DNA of 64,000 nt from Aeromonas veronii bv. veronii (GCF_000820225.1 NZ_CDDK01000006.1:74147-138146), one strand, 5' to 3'; positions 36,465 to 46,973 are shown, numbered from the stretch's first letter. Notes: a model not told the origin generated them from the sequence alone. Numbers and translations are program-made.

Positions 36465-37040
36465 TCAGATAGCCGATTGCGGGCGATCTGCTGCCTTGAC
36501 CCACAGCACTTCACGATCCCCTGCCACGCAGATGAGATAGCGGGCAACGGTAAAGAACCAGTCACTCATCCGGTTCAGATAGGGCAGCACCTCGGGATTG
36601 ACCCGCTCTTCCCGGCTCAATGTCAGCAGCAAGCGCTCGCAATGACGCACCAGAGTACGCACCACATGTGCTTGCGCCGCGGCACGGGAACCACCGGGCA
36701 ATATAAATTGGCGCAGCGGCGGCAATGGCTCACTATAACGATCTATCTGCTGTTCAAGGCGAGTGGTCCAGGCGGCATTAACTTGCCAAATTGATTCATT
36801 CTGGGCGTCGCTGGAGAATGCCAACTCCCCCCCCAGATCAAACAACTCCTGTTGCAACAGCTGTAAATCAGCCAATAAACCGATCTCTTGCGACGGCACA
36901 TCACAAATCAGCAAGCCAATATGGGAGTTGAGCTCATCGATATAACCGTAGGTCTCGACCCGCAAATGATCCTTTGGCAACTGGATACCATCGGCCAGCC
37001 GGGTCATGCCCTTATCGCCCTGCCTCGTATATATTCTCAT
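36465..37040 (-). CDS. Cob(I)alamin adenosyltransferase, PduO type
   Basis: A 191-aa enzyme that makes adenosylcobalamin from cob(I)alamin and ATP. The N-terminal ATP-binding RIYTRQGDKGMTRL, the VETYGYIDELNSHIGLL helix, FILPGGS, AHVVRTLVRHCER and YLNRMSDWFFTVAR are the hallmark motifs of the PduO/MMAB family. It overlaps the upstream DUF3820 gene by four bases (ATGA). No other cobalamin genes are adjacent. Confidence 0.92.
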   Translation of the reverse strand: MRIYTRQGDKGMTRLADGIQLPKDHLRVETYGYIDELNSHIGLLICDVPSQEIGLLADLQLLQQELFDLGGELAFSSDAQNESIWQVNAAWTTRLEQQIDRYSEPLPPLRQFILPGGSRAAAQAHVVRTLVRHCERLLLTLSREERVNPEVLPYLNRMSDWFFTVARYLICVAGDREVLWVKAADRPQSAI

Positions 37041-37267
37041 ACCGACATCCTGTTAATAATGGGAATAATCATGGACTCAAGTCCATTGAGTTTGATTTCG
37101 TAAGCCAACGCCAGCGTCTGGCCCAATTTACCCGCCGGAAAACCGCTGCGCGCCATCCACACCAGATAGGGCTCTGGAATATCGATGATACGCCGCCCCT
37201 GATATTTACCGTAAGGCATCTTGTTGGTCAGGGTCAGCAGCACCTGTTCGTCGGATAGCCAATCCAT
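37037..37267 (-). CDS. DUF3820-family small protein
   Basis: A 76-aa protein (start ATG 37267, MDWLSDEQ). The core MPYGKYQGRRIIDIPEPYLVWMARSGFPAGKLG matches the DUF3820 family (putative quorum-sensing-regulated or nucleic-acid-related small protein). It is often found next to other housekeeping genes in gammaproteobacteria. Its 3' end is coupled to the adenosyltransferase. It starts one base after the end of queE, so the three are probably one transcript. Confidence 0.8.
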   Translation of the reverse strand: MDWLSDEQVLLTLTNKMPYGKYQGRRIIDIPEPYLVWMARSGFPAGKLGQTLALAYEIKLNGLESMIIPIINRMSV

Positions 37268-37268
37268 A

Positions 37269-37940
37269 TTAATCGATATCCAGATATTTATGAGTCTGGA
37301 TTGAGAGTCGCCAGTTACGCGCGATACAGGTATCCATCGCCAATTGGGTGGCCCTTGGCTTCTGGCTGATCGGCTGCAAGGCAATGACCACATCAGGGCG
37401 CAGAGTAGCAGTAGCGAGCAGAGTATCCAGCTCTTCAATATGGTGCTCGGTGGCCACCGGATGCTTGATCTCGTTGGCCCGCTCCAGCGCCGAGACCAGC
37501 ACAGGCAGCCCCCCTTTCATACCGATCTTGGGGGAGACTGTTACCCAGGTCTGCTCATGAGTCTTGATCTCGCTGGTGCCACTGGTTTCAATTTGCACCT
37601 GATAACCCGCCGCCAGTAATGCTGACGAGAGTTCGTGCAGATCGTAGAGGCAGGGTTCCCCACCGGTGATCACCACATGGCGCGCCTGATAACCCAGTTC
37701 GCCAAAGCTCTTGATAATCTGCGCGGTGCTGAGTTGGCTCCAGCAATCGGATTCGTTGGAACGATCCAGTACCGCCGCCTTACCCACTTCACGAGCCGGA
37801 TCAACAACCCAGGTATGACGGGTATCGCACCAGGGGCAGCCCACCGGGCAACCCTGCAGGCGAACAAAGATGGCGGGCAGGCCGGTAAAGATGCCCTCCC
37901 CCTGGATGGTCTGGAAAATCTCGTTGATTGGGTAGTGCAT
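37269..37940 (-). CDS. queE: 7-carboxy-7-deazaguanine synthase QueE
   Basis: A 223-aa radical-SAM enzyme of queuosine synthesis, converting CPH4 to 7-carboxy-7-deazaguanine. Start ATG 37940 (MHYPINEIFQTIQGEG). The CxxxCxxC cluster motif is in QGCPVGCPWCDTRHTW, with VITGGEPCLYDL and IETSGT downstream, in the gammaproteobacterial QueE pattern. queC follows upstream in the same orientation, 61 bases away. Confidence 0.94.
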   Translation of the reverse strand: MHYPINEIFQTIQGEGIFTGLPAIFVRLQGCPVGCPWCDTRHTWVVDPAREVGKAAVLDRSNESDCWSQLSTAQIIKSFGELGYQARHVVITGGEPCLYDLHELSSALLAAGYQVQIETSGTSEIKTHEQTWVTVSPKIGMKGGLPVLVSALERANEIKHPVATEHHIEELDTLLATATLRPDVVIALQPISQKPRATQLAMDTCIARNWRLSIQTHKYLDID

Positions 37941-38001
37941 CTCGATCACGGCTTGTTGCAAAAGTCGCGGATTATACCCCAAGCCACGGCAAGACGCAGG
38001 C

Positions 38002-38709
38002 TCACTCTGCGCTTTTCTCACCCAGCCCGGTTTTCTCAAACAGTCTGGCCATGATGCCCGCCTTGTCGGCCAGATAGTTGTTCAGGCCGCGACGGCGCAG
38101 TTCACACGCAGGACACGTGCCGCAACCGTCACCGGCAATGCCGTTGTAGCAGGTCAGGGTCTGCTGGCGCACCGTGTCAAGGTGACCATAGTGATCCGCC
38201 AGTGCCCAAGTCTCGGCCTTGTCGAGCCACATCAAGGGTGTTTCAAAACGGATGCCGCGATCCAGCCCAAGCGACACCGCCTGATTGAGGGCCTTGACGA
38301 ACTCGTCACGGCAATCGGGATAGCCGGAGAAGTCAGTCTCGCACACACCGGTGATCACCGCTTCGGCACCCACCTGATAGGCATAGATGGAGGCCAGCGT
38401 CAGGAACAGGATATTGCGGCCCGGCACGAAGGTGTTGGGCAGCCCGTTATCCTGCAGCTCGCAGCTGACTGGAATGTCGTCACGGGTCAGGGCAGAGACC
38501 GCCAGCTCATTGAGCAGCGTCACATCCATCACCTTGTGGGCGGCAATCCCCAGTGCACTGCCCAGACGGCGCGCGGTGTCGATCTCTTCCCGATGGCGCT
38601 GGCCATAGTCAAAGGTGATGGCGTGCACTTCATCATACCGGGCCAATGCCTGCACCAGACAAGTAGTGCTGTCCTGACCACCGCTGAAAACCACGACTGC
38701 TTTTTTCAT
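38002..38709 (-). CDS. queC: 7-cyano-7-deazaguanine synthase QueC
   Basis: A 235-aa ATP-dependent enzyme that makes preQ0 from 7-carboxy-7-deazaguanine and ammonia. Start ATG 38709 ([18 protein letters not shown]) with GGAGTT upstream. The PP-loop SGGQDS is near the N-terminus, [11 protein letters not shown] follows, and four zinc-binding cysteines occur in [20 protein letters not shown] near the end. It works with the adjacent QueE in the queuosine pathway. Confidence 0.95.
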   Translation of the reverse strand: MKKAVVVFSGGQDSTTCLVQALARYDEVHAITFDYGQRHREEIDTARRLGSALGIAAHKVMDVTLLNELAVSALTRDDIPVSCELQDNGLPNTFVPGRNILFLTLASIYAYQVGAEAVITGVCETDFSGYPDCRDEFVKALNQAVSLGLDRGIRFETPLMWLDKAETWALADHYGHLDTVRQQTLTCYNGIAGDGCGTCPACELRRRGLNNYLADKAGIMARLFEKTGLGEKSAE

Positions 38710-38729
38710 CTTGATAACTCCTTGAATTG

Positions 38730-39353
38730 TCACGCGCGGCGGCCTTCGGCAAAGTCCTGCCACTGGGTATTCAACCGATTGAACAGGGTCAGCAAGGGCG
38801 CATAGTGCTCCGGCCTCCCCTCCCACCGGGACAAGAGGTGATAGCCCGCCTCTATGGTAGAGAGGGCATCGGGAAAGGGTTTCTTGCGAATGGCATATTG
38901 ACCGGCAATGGCACCAATGCCGATGCGGGGCAAGCGGGCCAGTGCCGGGTTGCTCTGCAACATGCGATAGGCTTTGCGCCAGGTGCCGTCGAGCAAGATA
39001 AAGGCGATGGACGTTTTGCCAGAGGATTCACTCTCCCGCTGTTGGCGAAGATCGGTCAGCGAAATGGCATCCTCATCCGGCCAGAGTAGATAGCAGCGAC
39101 GGGAAGGATCTGCAAGCAACCCATTGAGCCACTCATCGCGGGAAAAGTCCTCCCCCACATGGATCTCGCACTGTTGCAAAGAGGCCGCCAGCAGCGCCGC
39201 AGTCCCCTTGGGATGTGCCACCTCGTTGGGGTGCTGCAAGATGTAGAGGGGCGTGTGATTGTCAACCGGCACAATATAATCGCACAGGCAGGCTTTGAGG
39301 GCTCGGGTGCAACGTGTACAGTATCGACTGTTCTTGTCGTTGGACTGTTTCAT
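38730..39353 (-). CDS. DTW-domain tRNA-uridine aminocarboxypropyltransferase
   Basis: A 207-aa protein of the DTW (TapT/TuaA) family, which installs acp3U on tRNA in E. coli. It begins with a Cys-rich segment ([17 protein letters not shown]), then [17 protein letters not shown], and the DTW motif is in [16 protein letters not shown]. Start ATG 39353 is chosen because the Cys segment follows closely; its ATG overlaps the ATG of the divergent rhombosortase. No good ribosome-binding site is visible. Upstream frame extension (to TTG 39431) is possible but would overlap the next gene. Confidence 0.85.
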   Translation of the reverse strand: MKQSNDKNSRYCTRCTRALKACLCDYIVPVDNHTPLYILQHPNEVAHPKGTAALLAASLQQCEIHVGEDFSRDEWLNGLLADPSRRCYLLWPDEDAISLTDLRQQRESESSGKTSIAFILLDGTWRKAYRMLQSNPALARLPRIGIGAIAGQYAIRKKPFPDALSTIEAGYHLLSRWEGRPEHYAPLLTLFNRLNTQWQDFAEGRRA

Positions 39354-39945
39354 GTTGTCAGACAAATCTGGATTGCTCTGGGTTATCACGCTCTCTCTCA
39401 CCAGCTTGCTACTCTTCTTTACCGTTCCCAATCTTCAGCTCTCCTTCGATCGGCCCTTGATCGCCGGGGGCGAAGGGTGGCGGATCATAACAGGCAATCT
39501 GGCTCATACCAATCTGTGGCACCTGCTGCTCAATCTGGGCGGCCTCGTCATCCTCTATAGCCTGTTTCGCGACTATCTGGGTGGGGCTCGCCTGCCGCTG
39601 CTGATGTTGCTGCTCTGGCTGGCAGTGGGCTTGGGGATCTGGTGGTGGTGCCCGCAGACCCAGTGGTACATGGGACTATCCGGCTCGCTGCATGGTCTGT
39701 TTGTCTGGGGGGCAATGCAGGACATCCGCCACGGACGCCGCACATCGGGCTGGCTACTGTTGGCAGGGATGGGGCTCAAGCTGGCGATGGACTTCTACAA
39801 CGCAGGAGAGAGCCCGATATCCACCCTGATCAATGCCAAGGTACACATCGGCTCTCATCTTATCGGGGCCGGTGCAGGCCTGTTACTCGGCCTGCACCGC
39901 GTATCACTGAGTGAGCCTGTTACGCACCAGCCAGCTCGGCATTGA
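39352..39945 (+). CDS. rrtA: Rhombosortase
   Basis: A 197-aa rhomboid-family intramembrane protease with about six helices. The catalytic Ser is in [16 protein letters not shown] (GxSG) and the His in [16 protein letters not shown]; an early [17 protein letters not shown] helix is typical. Rhombosortases process proteins with a GlyGly-CTERM tail, which are common among secreted proteins of Aeromonas, Vibrio and Shewanella. Start ATG 39352 shares two bases with the opposite-strand ATG of the DTW gene. The 3' end overlaps pyrF by 26 bases, tail to tail. Confidence 0.85.
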   Translation: MLSDKSGLLWVITLSLTSLLLFFTVPNLQLSFDRPLIAGGEGWRIITGNLAHTNLWHLLLNLGGLVILYSLFRDYLGGARLPLLMLLLWLAVGLGIWWWCPQTQWYMGLSGSLHGLFVWGAMQDIRHGRRTSGWLLLAGMGLKLAMDFYNAGESPISTLINAKVHIGSHLIGAGAGLLLGLHRVSLSEPVTHQPARH

Positions 39946-40621
39946 TGCTGGCCAGCATGGCGGCCGGATCGGCAGCCTGCGTAATGGGACGACCGATAAC
40001 CAGATAATCGGACCCCGCCTCGACCGCCGCTTTCGGTGTCATCACCCGGCGCTGATCCCCGGCCGCTGAACCGGTCGGGCGAATACCCGGGGTCACCAGC
40101 TTGAACTCATCACCCAGCAAGGCTTTAAGCTCATGGGCCTCGTTGGCAGAGCAGACAACCCCATCCAAGCCGGATGCCTTGGTCAAGGTAGCCAGCCGGA
40201 TCACCTGCTCGGCAGGGCTCACATCCAGACCAAGAGGGATCATGTCGGACTGCTCCATGCTGGTCAGTACGGTCACCCCGATCAACAATGGCGCCTTGTC
40301 GCCATAAGGCAGCAGCGCCTCTTTGGCGGCACGCATCATCCGCTCACCACCACTGGCATGCACGTTGACCATCCAGACACCGAGCTCGGCACTGGCTGCC
40401 ACGGCTTTGGCAACGGTATTGGGAATATCGTGAAATTTCAGATCCAGAAAGACATCGAATCCCTTGGCCACCAGCTGGCGTACAAACTGCGGGCCAAACA
40501 GGGTAAACATCTCCTTGCCTACCTTGAGACGGCACTGGGCCGGAGAGATACGTTCAACGAACGCTAAGGCATCTGCCTCGTGCTGATAATCCAGCGCTAC
40601 CAGTACTTTGGGATCTTGCAT
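39920..40621 (-). CDS. pyrF: Orotidine 5'-phosphate decarboxylase
   Basis: A 233-aa enzyme for the last step of UMP synthesis. The catalytic [16 protein letters not shown] (Asp-Lys-Asp network), [42 protein letters not shown] and [10 protein letters not shown] are all present. It follows lapB by 18 bases, matching the conserved lapA-lapB-pyrF order of gammaproteobacteria. Confidence 0.97.
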   Translation of the reverse strand: MQDPKVLVALDYQHEADALAFVERISPAQCRLKVGKEMFTLFGPQFVRQLVAKGFDVFLDLKFHDIPNTVAKAVAASAELGVWMVNVHASGGERMMRAAKEALLPYGDKAPLLIGVTVLTSMEQSDMIPLGLDVSPAEQVIRLATLTKASGLDGVVCSANEAHELKALLGDEFKLVTPGIRPTGSAAGDQRRVMTPKAAVEAGSDYLVIGRPITQAADPAAMLASINAELAGA

Positions 40622-40639
40622 CTCACATCCTATTGCTTG

Positions 40640-41806
40640 TTATTCACCGTCCAGACCACGGATCGGCTTGATGGAACCCCACTGGCGACAAGACGGGCAC
40701 TGCCAGAACAGCGAGTGAGTGGCAAAGCCGCACTGCCGACACTTGTGGGTTGACTTGATTTTGATCTGCTCGCCGACCAGCTGTTGCAGCAGTTCGAGGC
40801 TCTCCTTGGCAGGCCCCTCTTCCGCACTGGCCAGTTGAAAACCCACCAGCTGGTAAAAACCTTTCATCGACGGATGACGACGCAGCTGACGCAACACCAG
40901 CGAACGGGCCTGGCTCAGGCCATCACGCTCTTCAACCAGCTTGGCAAGGGCCAGGGTCACGCTGACACCGGCGTGATCTTCCACTGCCTTCTCAAGCAGT
41001 GGGATCAACGCAGGCGTGCGCCCCAACTGCTGATAGCACTCGAGCAATTTGGGCATTGCCTCGGAGGCAAAGTCGATATCCTGCTCGAACACCCGCAGCA
41101 GCTCCTTGCTGGCCTGCTCATACTCCCCCTCTGCCATGGCGAGCTCAGCGAGGCGCAAACTGGCCCGGGCACATGCCGGATTGATACTGAGCGCCCGTTT
41201 GAGCTTGGCCAGCCCCTCCCCTTTATTGCCCTCACGCAGCGCGATCTCGGCTTGCTCGCAATAGAAATGGGAGATGGGGTCGGCCAGCTTCTTGCCCTGG
41301 AATTTTTGCAGACGAACCGCCACATCGATGGCCTTATCCCAGTCCCGCAACTGCTGATGGATGATCAACAGCTGTGCCAGCGCCGTCTCTTCAAAGTCGC
41401 TGTCATCACACAGCTCATTCCAGAGCGCTTCCGCTCGGTCCAGCAGACCAGCAGCCAAAAAGTCGCGCGCAAGCTCCTGCAGGGCAAGCTGTCGCTGCTC
41501 CCGGGTCAGCTGGCGGGTTACCAGGTTCTGGTGGATCTTGATGGCACGATCGACCTCCCCACGCTGGCGAAACAGGTTGCCGAGGGAGAGGTGTGTTTCG
41601 ATGGTTTCACTGTCCACCTCAAGCAGCTGGATAAAGAGATCCACCGCCTTGTCGGATTCATCGGACAGCAAATAGTTGAGGCCCGCCACATACTGGCGGG
41701 AAAACTGGTTACTCTGTTTTTGGGTGTCCTGGCGAACACTCCTGCGACCCATGTACCAGCCATAACCGGCGGCGATGGGCAACAGCAGGAAAAGCAGTTC
41801 AAGCAT
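40640..41806 (-). CDS. lapB: Lipopolysaccharide assembly protein LapB
   Basis: A 388-aa protein (YciM) that regulates LPS synthesis by presenting LpxC to FtsH. One N-terminal membrane helix (MLELLFLLLPIAAGYGWYMGR) is followed by multiple TPR repeats (about 50-340) and a C-terminal rubredoxin-like metal-binding domain CRQCGFATHSLFWQCPSC. Length matches E. coli LapB (389 aa). It is nine bases after lapA. Confidence 0.96.
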   Translation of the reverse strand: MLELLFLLLPIAAGYGWYMGRRSVRQDTQKQSNQFSRQYVAGLNYLLSDESDKAVDLFIQLLEVDSETIETHLSLGNLFRQRGEVDRAIKIHQNLVTRQLTREQRQLALQELARDFLAAGLLDRAEALWNELCDDSDFEETALAQLLIIHQQLRDWDKAIDVAVRLQKFQGKKLADPISHFYCEQAEIALREGNKGEGLAKLKRALSINPACARASLRLAELAMAEGEYEQASKELLRVFEQDIDFASEAMPKLLECYQQLGRTPALIPLLEKAVEDHAGVSVTLALAKLVEERDGLSQARSLVLRQLRRHPSMKGFYQLVGFQLASAEEGPAKESLELLQQLVGEQIKIKSTHKCRQCGFATHSLFWQCPSCRQWGSIKPIRGLDGE

Positions 41807-41815
41807 TGAGGAACA

Positions 41816-42100
41816 TTATTCCTTACCCGGTGACCGGGCCAGCTCCAACTCGCGGGATTGACGACGCATGGTGCGGTTGAGGGTGCGGTTTTGCATTTTC
41901 AGGCGCAGGAACAGCAGGCCGAATACCAGCCAGCCCAGCAAAAAACCGCCAGCGAAGAAGAAGCCCAACAGCATGGCAAGCGAAAACTCACCCTGAGCGA
42001 TCAGGTAATTGAACTGAACCAGCTGGCCATTTTGTGAGCCCAGCGCCAAGGTCAGAACAAACACCAGCACCAGCGGAATGAGGGCCAAAATACGCTTCAT
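41816..42100 (-). CDS. lapA: Lipopolysaccharide assembly protein LapA
   Basis: A 94-aa inner-membrane protein (YciS, DUF1049) with two hydrophobic helices (about 3-20 and 40-65: LAMLLGFFFAGGFLLGWLVFGLLF) and a basic coiled C-terminal tail (QNRTLNRTMRRQSREL). It is a partner of LapB in LPS assembly control. The conserved ihfB-lapA-lapB order supports the call. Confidence 0.92.
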   Translation of the reverse strand: MKRILALIPLVLVFVLTLALGSQNGQLVQFNYLIAQGEFSLAMLLGFFFAGGFLLGWLVFGLLFLRLKMQNRTLNRTMRRQSRELELARSPGKE

Positions 42101-42219
42101 AAGAGCTCCCTGTCAGTATCTAATGAGAGGCTGATTATCCTTAAAATCGCAGGCAGACTCTAGAGTGAATGGGAAAAGAGTTTAAGAAACAAGACGATTG
42201 GCACAGGAATCGGTGCCAA

Positions 42220-42248
42220 AAAGAAAAAAGGCATACCCGAGGTATGCC
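42220..42248 (-). terminator. Terminator of ihfB
   Basis: The stem GGCATACC-CGA-GGTATGCC (42230-42248) is followed on the minus strand by CTTTTTTCTTTTT. It lies about 11 bases after the ihfB stop. Confidence 0.85.
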
Positions 42249-42258
42249 CATTTCTGCA

Positions 42259-42543
42259 TTATTCAATGATGTTGACGCGCTCGCGCAACTCTTTACCAGG
42301 TTTGAAGTGCGGGACATATTTCCCGGTCAGTTCAACCTTGTCCCCAGTCTTGGGGTTGCGGCCCACACGGGGCGCACGATAGTGCAGTGAAAAACTGCCA
42401 AATCCGCGGATTTCAATCCGGTCGCCGTTTTGCAAGGTCGACGCCATCTGCTCAAGGATCTCCTTGATGGCGGCTTCGACATCCTTGGCCGGCATATGCA
42501 TGCGGCTGGCTGCCAGTTGTTCGATGAGATCTGATTTGGTCAT
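42259..42543 (-). CDS. ihfB: Integration host factor beta subunit
   Basis: A 94-aa DNA-bending protein. Start ATG 42543 ([11 protein letters not shown]) with AGGAGAT upstream. [21 protein letters not shown] is the beta-arm with the intercalating Pro, and [14 protein letters not shown] the family end. It forms a heterodimer with IhfA and acts in recombination, replication and transcription. It follows rpsA, as in E. coli. Confidence 0.97.
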
Positions 42544-42591
42544 AACGTTAAATCTCCTTCCCCGATCACATGCAATATTCATTTTGCCAGG

Positions 42592-42624
42592 ATAAAAAAG
42601 GGCGGCGCAATGCCGCCCTTTTCT
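42592..42624 (-). terminator. Terminator of rpsA
   Basis: The stem AAGGGCGGC-GCAAT-GCCGCCCTT (42599-42620) is followed on the minus strand by TTTTTTATC. It lies between rpsA and ihfB. Confidence 0.85.
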
Positions 42625-42635
42625 TGCATCAAGGA

Positions 42636-44306
42636 TTACTCACCCTTGGCGGCTTTGAACGCTTCCATCATAGCATTGCTGAACACAACTTCTTCTTGCT
42701 GGTTCAGGTTATCGATAGCAACACGCTCATCAGCCTCGTCCTTAGCACGGACAGACAGGCTTACGGTGCGGTTCTTACGATCAACGCCCATGAATTTAGC
42801 TTCAACTTCGTCACCAACAGACAGCACCAGAGTGGCGTCTTCTACACGGTCACGAGCAGCGTCGGAGGCACGCAGGTAGCCTTCTACGCCATCAGCCAGT
42901 TCGATAATGGCACCTTTGGCATCAACCTCGGTAACCTTACCCTTCACGATAGCACCTTTCTTGTTGTCAGCCAGGTACTTGTTGAACGGGTCTTCTTCGA
43001 TCTGCTTGACACCCAGGGAGATGCGCTCACGCTCCGGATCCACTTGCAGAACAACGGCTTCGATCTCGTCGCCTTTCTTGAATTCACGCACGGCTTCTTC
43101 GCCCTGGTTGTTCCAGGAGATGTCAGACAGGTGAACCAGGCCGTCGATGCCGCCATCCAGACCGATGAAGATACCGAAGTCAGTGATGGACTTGATCTTG
43201 CCGGAAACACGGTCGCCTTTGGCGTGAGTTTCGGCAAACAGCTGCCACGGGTTGGATTTGCACTGCTTCAGACCCAGGGAGATACGACGACGCTCTTCGT
43301 CGATGTCCAGAACCATCACGTCAACCACGTCGCCAACGTTAACAACTTTGGACGGGTGGATGTTCTTGTTGGTCCAATCCATCTCGGATACGTGTACCAG
43401 GCCTTCAACGCCTTCTTCGATTTCAACGAAGCAGCCGTAGTCGGTCAGGTTGGTCACGCGGCCAGACAGACGGGTGGTCTCCGGGTAACGCTTGGCGATA
43501 GCAACCCAGGGATCTTCGCCCAGCTGCTTCAGACCCAGGGATACACGGGTACGCTCGCGGTCGAACTTCAGAACCTTGACAGCGATCTCGTCGCCAACGT
43601 TGACGATTTCGGAAGGATGCTTAACGCGCTTCCACGCCATGTCGGTGATGTGCAGCAGGCCGTCAACACCGCCCAGATCTACGAATGCACCGTAGTCGGT
43701 CAGGTTCTTGACGATACCCTTAACTTCTTGACCTTCTTGCAGGTTAGCCAGCAGGCTTTCGCGCTCGGAGGTGTTCTCGGTCTCGATCACGGCACGACGG
43801 GAAACAACAACGTTGTTGCGCTTCTGGTCCAGCTTGATGACTTTGAACTCGAGTTCTTTGTTTTCCAGGTGAGCGGTGTCACGGATCGGACGCACGTCAA
43901 CCAGAGAACCCGGCAGGAAGGCACGGATGCCGTTCAGTTCAACGGTGAAACCACCCTTGACCTTGCCGTTGATGATACCGATAACGGTAGCTTGCTCTTC
44001 GTAAGCCTTCTCAAGCTGCAGCCAAGCTTCGTGGCGCTTGGCTTTTTCGCGGGACAGCTTGGTTTCGCCGAAACCATCTTCGATAGAGTCCAGAGCCACG
44101 TCAACGGTGTCGCCGACGTTGATTTCCAGCTCGCCCATGGCGTTCTTGAATTCTTCAGCCGGGATAGCGGACTCGGATTTCAGACCGGCGTCAACCAGTA
44201 CGAAACCGTTCTCGATAGCAACGACAGTACCCTTGACGATGGAACCTTGACGGGTTTCAACGGCGTTCAGGGACTCTTCAAAGAGTTGAGCAAAAGATTC
44301 GATCAT
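42636..44306 (-). CDS. rpsA: 30S ribosomal protein S1
   Basis: A 556-aa protein with six S1 RNA-binding repeats: two shorter ribosome-binding ones ([28 protein letters not shown] and [20 protein letters not shown]) and four canonical ones ([79 protein letters not shown]). It brings mRNA to the 30S subunit, especially those with weak Shine-Dalgarno sequences. Length equals E. coli S1 (557). The strong codon bias produces long open frames on the opposite strand, which are not genes. Confidence 0.98.
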
Positions 44307-44400
44307 TGTTTATGTCACAAATGAAACATCCACTTGCAATCCGGCACAAGCGGGGCTGTTTTAAATAATCTGCGCCATCCTTGGTGCAGACGACCGGATG

Positions 44401-45093
44401 TCAGCTTGCGCTGGCATCACCAAGTTGTTGCTCTGCATAAGCGAGTACTGTTGCCAGCACTTCATCTATGGTCATGGCGGTAGAATCTACCACCAGAGCA
44501 TCTTCTGCCGGTTTCAGGGGTGCAGTAGCGCGATTTCTGTCGCGATCGTCACGTTCCCGAATCTCGGTTAAAAGACGCTCAAAGTTAACATCAAAGCCCT
44601 TATCTTGCAACTGCTTATAGCGACGCTGGGCCCGTTCTTCGGCACTGGCGTCTAGGAAAATCTTTACCTCGGCCTCGGGGAAAACAACTGTGCCCATGTC
44701 ACGACCATCGGCAATCAGACCCGGGGCCTGACGAAATGCACGCTGACGGCGCAACAATGCTTCGCGCACCCGGGGGAAGGCGGCGATTTTACTGGCAGCA
44801 TTACCCACTTCTTCGGTGCGGATGGTGCGGGAGACATCTTCCCCTTCCAGGATCACCCTGACCAGATCGCCCTCAACCTGAAATTGCACATCCAGATTGG
44901 CAGCCAGTGGCACCAGTGAGGCTTCACTGTCCAGCTCTACATCGTGATGCAGGGCGGCCAGGGACAACACCCGATAGATGGCGCCCGAGTCCAGCAAGTG
45001 CCAACCCAGCTTCTCAGCAAGCAGCTGACACAAGGTGCCTTTACCTGCACCACTGGGGCCATCAATTGTCATTACGGGGGCCATCTGAGGCAT
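44401..45093 (-). CDS. cmk: Cytidylate kinase
   Basis: A 230-aa kinase that converts CMP/dCMP to the diphosphates. Start ATG 45093 ([22 protein letters not shown]) has AGGAGAG eight bases upstream. Walker A is [56 protein letters not shown] are the family motifs. It sits directly upstream of rpsA as in E. coli (cmk-rpsA-ihfB). Confidence 0.96.
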   Translation of the reverse strand: MPQMAPVMTIDGPSGAGKGTLCQLLAEKLGWHLLDSGAIYRVLSLAALHHDVELDSEASLVPLAANLDVQFQVEGDLVRVILEGEDVSRTIRTEEVGNAASKIAAFPRVREALLRRQRAFRQAPGLIADGRDMGTVVFPEAEVKIFLDASAEERAQRRYKQLQDKGFDVNFERLLTEIRERDDRDRNRATAPLKPAEDALVVDSTAMTIDEVLATVLAYAEQQLGDASAS

Positions 45094-45341
45094 AACTTCT
45101 CTCCTGCACTGTGTTGCTCCCATCCCGAAGGGGTGGGTTAATGGGCGCCGATTATACCCGAATGTGGTGAGCCTGGCAGTCATCAATCCGCACAAAGGGC
45201 CAAAACCCCGCCGGACAGCTGTGCTTGTATCTCATTTGGATATTTCATTAAGCAATGCAGGGACTTGTTCTTATGGTCGTTCCTGACAAGGCGCGCTAAA
45301 CTGGCCCCCTTTTTTGAGCCGTTAGTAGTAAGGAGCAACCT

Positions 45342-45935
45342 ATGAGCAGCGTTACCCTCGTGGCCAAATCCAAATTGCCAACCCCCTGGGGCACCTTCAC
45401 GCTGGTAGGTTTTCAGGAAACCGGCACAGGCAAAGACCACGCCGCACTGGTGATGGGCGACATTACCGGTGACGAGCCCGTGCTGGGCCGGATCCACTCA
45501 GAGTGCCTGACCGGCGACGCCCTGTTCAGCCTGCGTTGTGACTGCGGTTTCCAGTTGCAGGCGGCCATGGAGAATATCGCCAAAGCCGGTCGTGGCGTGT
45601 TGCTGTATGTGCGTCAAGAGGGCCGTGGCATCGGCTTGCTCAACAAGATCCGCGCCTATCACCTGCAGGATCAGGGGGCCGATACCGTGGAGGCCAACGT
45701 AGCCCTTGGTTTCGCCGCCGATATGCGCGATTACACCATCTGCGCCGACATGCTCAAGCAGCTTGAAGTCAAGTCTCTCAAACTGATGACCAACAACCCG
45801 CGCAAGATGAAAGCGATGGAATCCTTCGGTATTCCGGTGGCCGAACGGGTTCCGTTGCAGGAAGGACGCAATCCCCACAACGAGTTCTATCTGTCGACCA
45901 AGGCCAACAAGCTGGATCATATGCTGAAGAAGTGA
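45342..45935 (+). CDS. ribA: GTP cyclohydrolase II
   Basis: A 197-aa enzyme for the first step of riboflavin synthesis. Start ATG 45342 has AAGGAG upstream. Three zinc ligands are in [43 protein letters not shown] and the active-site tail [16 protein letters not shown] follow. Length matches E. coli RibA (196). Confidence 0.97.
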   Translation: MSSVTLVAKSKLPTPWGTFTLVGFQETGTGKDHAALVMGDITGDEPVLGRIHSECLTGDALFSLRCDCGFQLQAAMENIAKAGRGVLLYVRQEGRGIGLLNKIRAYHLQDQGADTVEANVALGFAADMRDYTICADMLKQLEVKSLKLMTNNPRKMKAMESFGIPVAERVPLQEGRNPHNEFYLSTKANKLDHMLKK

Positions 45936-45962
45936 GCCTGCATTGACGAATTACAGATAGTC

Positions 45963-45990
45963 AAACGCCTCCCATTGGGAGGCGTTTTTC
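45963..45990 (+). terminator. Terminator of ribA
   Basis: The stem AACGCCTCCC-ATT-GGGAGGCGTT (45964-45986) is followed by TTTCTT. It lies 29 bases after ribA and just before the convergent cysB end. Confidence 0.8.
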
Positions 45991-46016
45991 TTGGGATGAC
46001 CACACATCAACCCAGG

Positions 46017-46973
46017 CTATCTAAGTGGTACGGTCAGATTGGCCAACAGTTCTTCAAGCTCTTCGCCAGTGCGGGCAGCACAGTATTGTTCGACCCGCTC
46101 GCGGGTCAATTGCGGCGCGAGACGTTCAATCAGATCGTAGAGATAGCCGCATAAAAATGCCCCTCTGCGCAACCCGATAGTGGCCACACCGCCTGGTAGC
46201 CAGGGCGCCGTTTTGAGCACCAGATCGCCATCGCGCTGGGGCTCCCAAGCAAAAGTTGCCATCACCCCGATGCCCATTCCTTGTCTGACATAGGTCTTGA
46301 GCACATCACTGTCGCTCGCACAGCAGGCGATCCGGCTCTCGGCATGAGCACAATCAGTGCCATGTGCAGCAGAGAGCGCCCTTCCATCGGTCACCAATGT
46401 AAACTCCACCAGCTCGGCCGGGGTCAGCGATGTTGCTTTGGCCAACGGATGATCCTTGGGCAGCACCAAGCCCCGTTGCCACTGAAAAGAGGGGAGCATG
46501 AGCAGATCGCTCCCCTCCTCCGGTTCATCCGCCAGCAGCAGATCGGCAGTGCCATCATGCACGGCTACGCGGCACTGCGCCGCACTCCCCTGCATCACAG
46601 TTACGGCAACTTTGGGGAAGCGGGCCATAAAACCCTTGAGGATGGCGGGCAGAATATAACGGGCTTGCAGATGAGTAGCCGCAATGGTGAGGGTTCCCTG
46701 CTCCGGATGCACATGCTGCCTGGCCATTACCTTGATGGTGGCGACCTTGTCCAGCACCTCCGCGGCCACTTTGATCACATCCCGACCTATGGGGGTGATC
46801 TGGGTCAAGTGTTTGCCGCTGCGCTCGAAGATCTGGATCCCCAGCTCATCCTCCAGCATCCGCACCTGTTTGCTGATCCCGGGCTGGGAGGTGAATAGGC
46901 TCTCGGCGGTGGCCGACAGATTCAGCCTGTGGTTCGCCACCTCGACGATATAGCGCAATTGCTGCAATTTCAT
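46017..46973 (-). CDS. cysB: LysR-type regulator CysB
   Basis: A 318-aa regulator of sulfur assimilation. Start ATG 46973 (MKLQQLRYIVEVANHRLNLSATAESLFTSQPGISKQ, positions 1-36), which is nearly the E. coli CysB N-terminus with its HTH. The effector-binding part shows TIAATHLQARYILPAILKGF, TDGRALSAAHGTDCAH and VRQGMGIGVMA. It binds N-acetylserine or sulfate-type ligands in enterobacteria. It differs from the neighbouring LysR in its family. Confidence 0.92.
   Translation of the reverse strand: MKLQQLRYIVEVANHRLNLSATAESLFTSQPGISKQVRMLEDELGIQIFERSGKHLTQITPIGRDVIKVAAEVLDKVATIKVMARQHVHPEQGTLTIAATHLQARYILPAILKGFMARFPKVAVTVMQGSAAQCRVAVHDGTADLLLADEPEEGSDLLMLPSFQWQRGLVLPKDHPLAKATSLTPAELVEFTLVTDGRALSAAHGTDCAHAESRIACCASDSDVLKTYVRQGMGIGVMATFAWEPQRDGDLVLKTAPWLPGGVATIGLRRGAFLCGYLYDLIERLAPQLTRERVEQYCAARTGEELEELLANLTVPLR

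Noticed and set aside
42570..44324. A 584-codon open frame opposite rpsA
   Set aside because: It is a shadow of the strongly biased rpsA codons, with no ribosome-binding site or family features.
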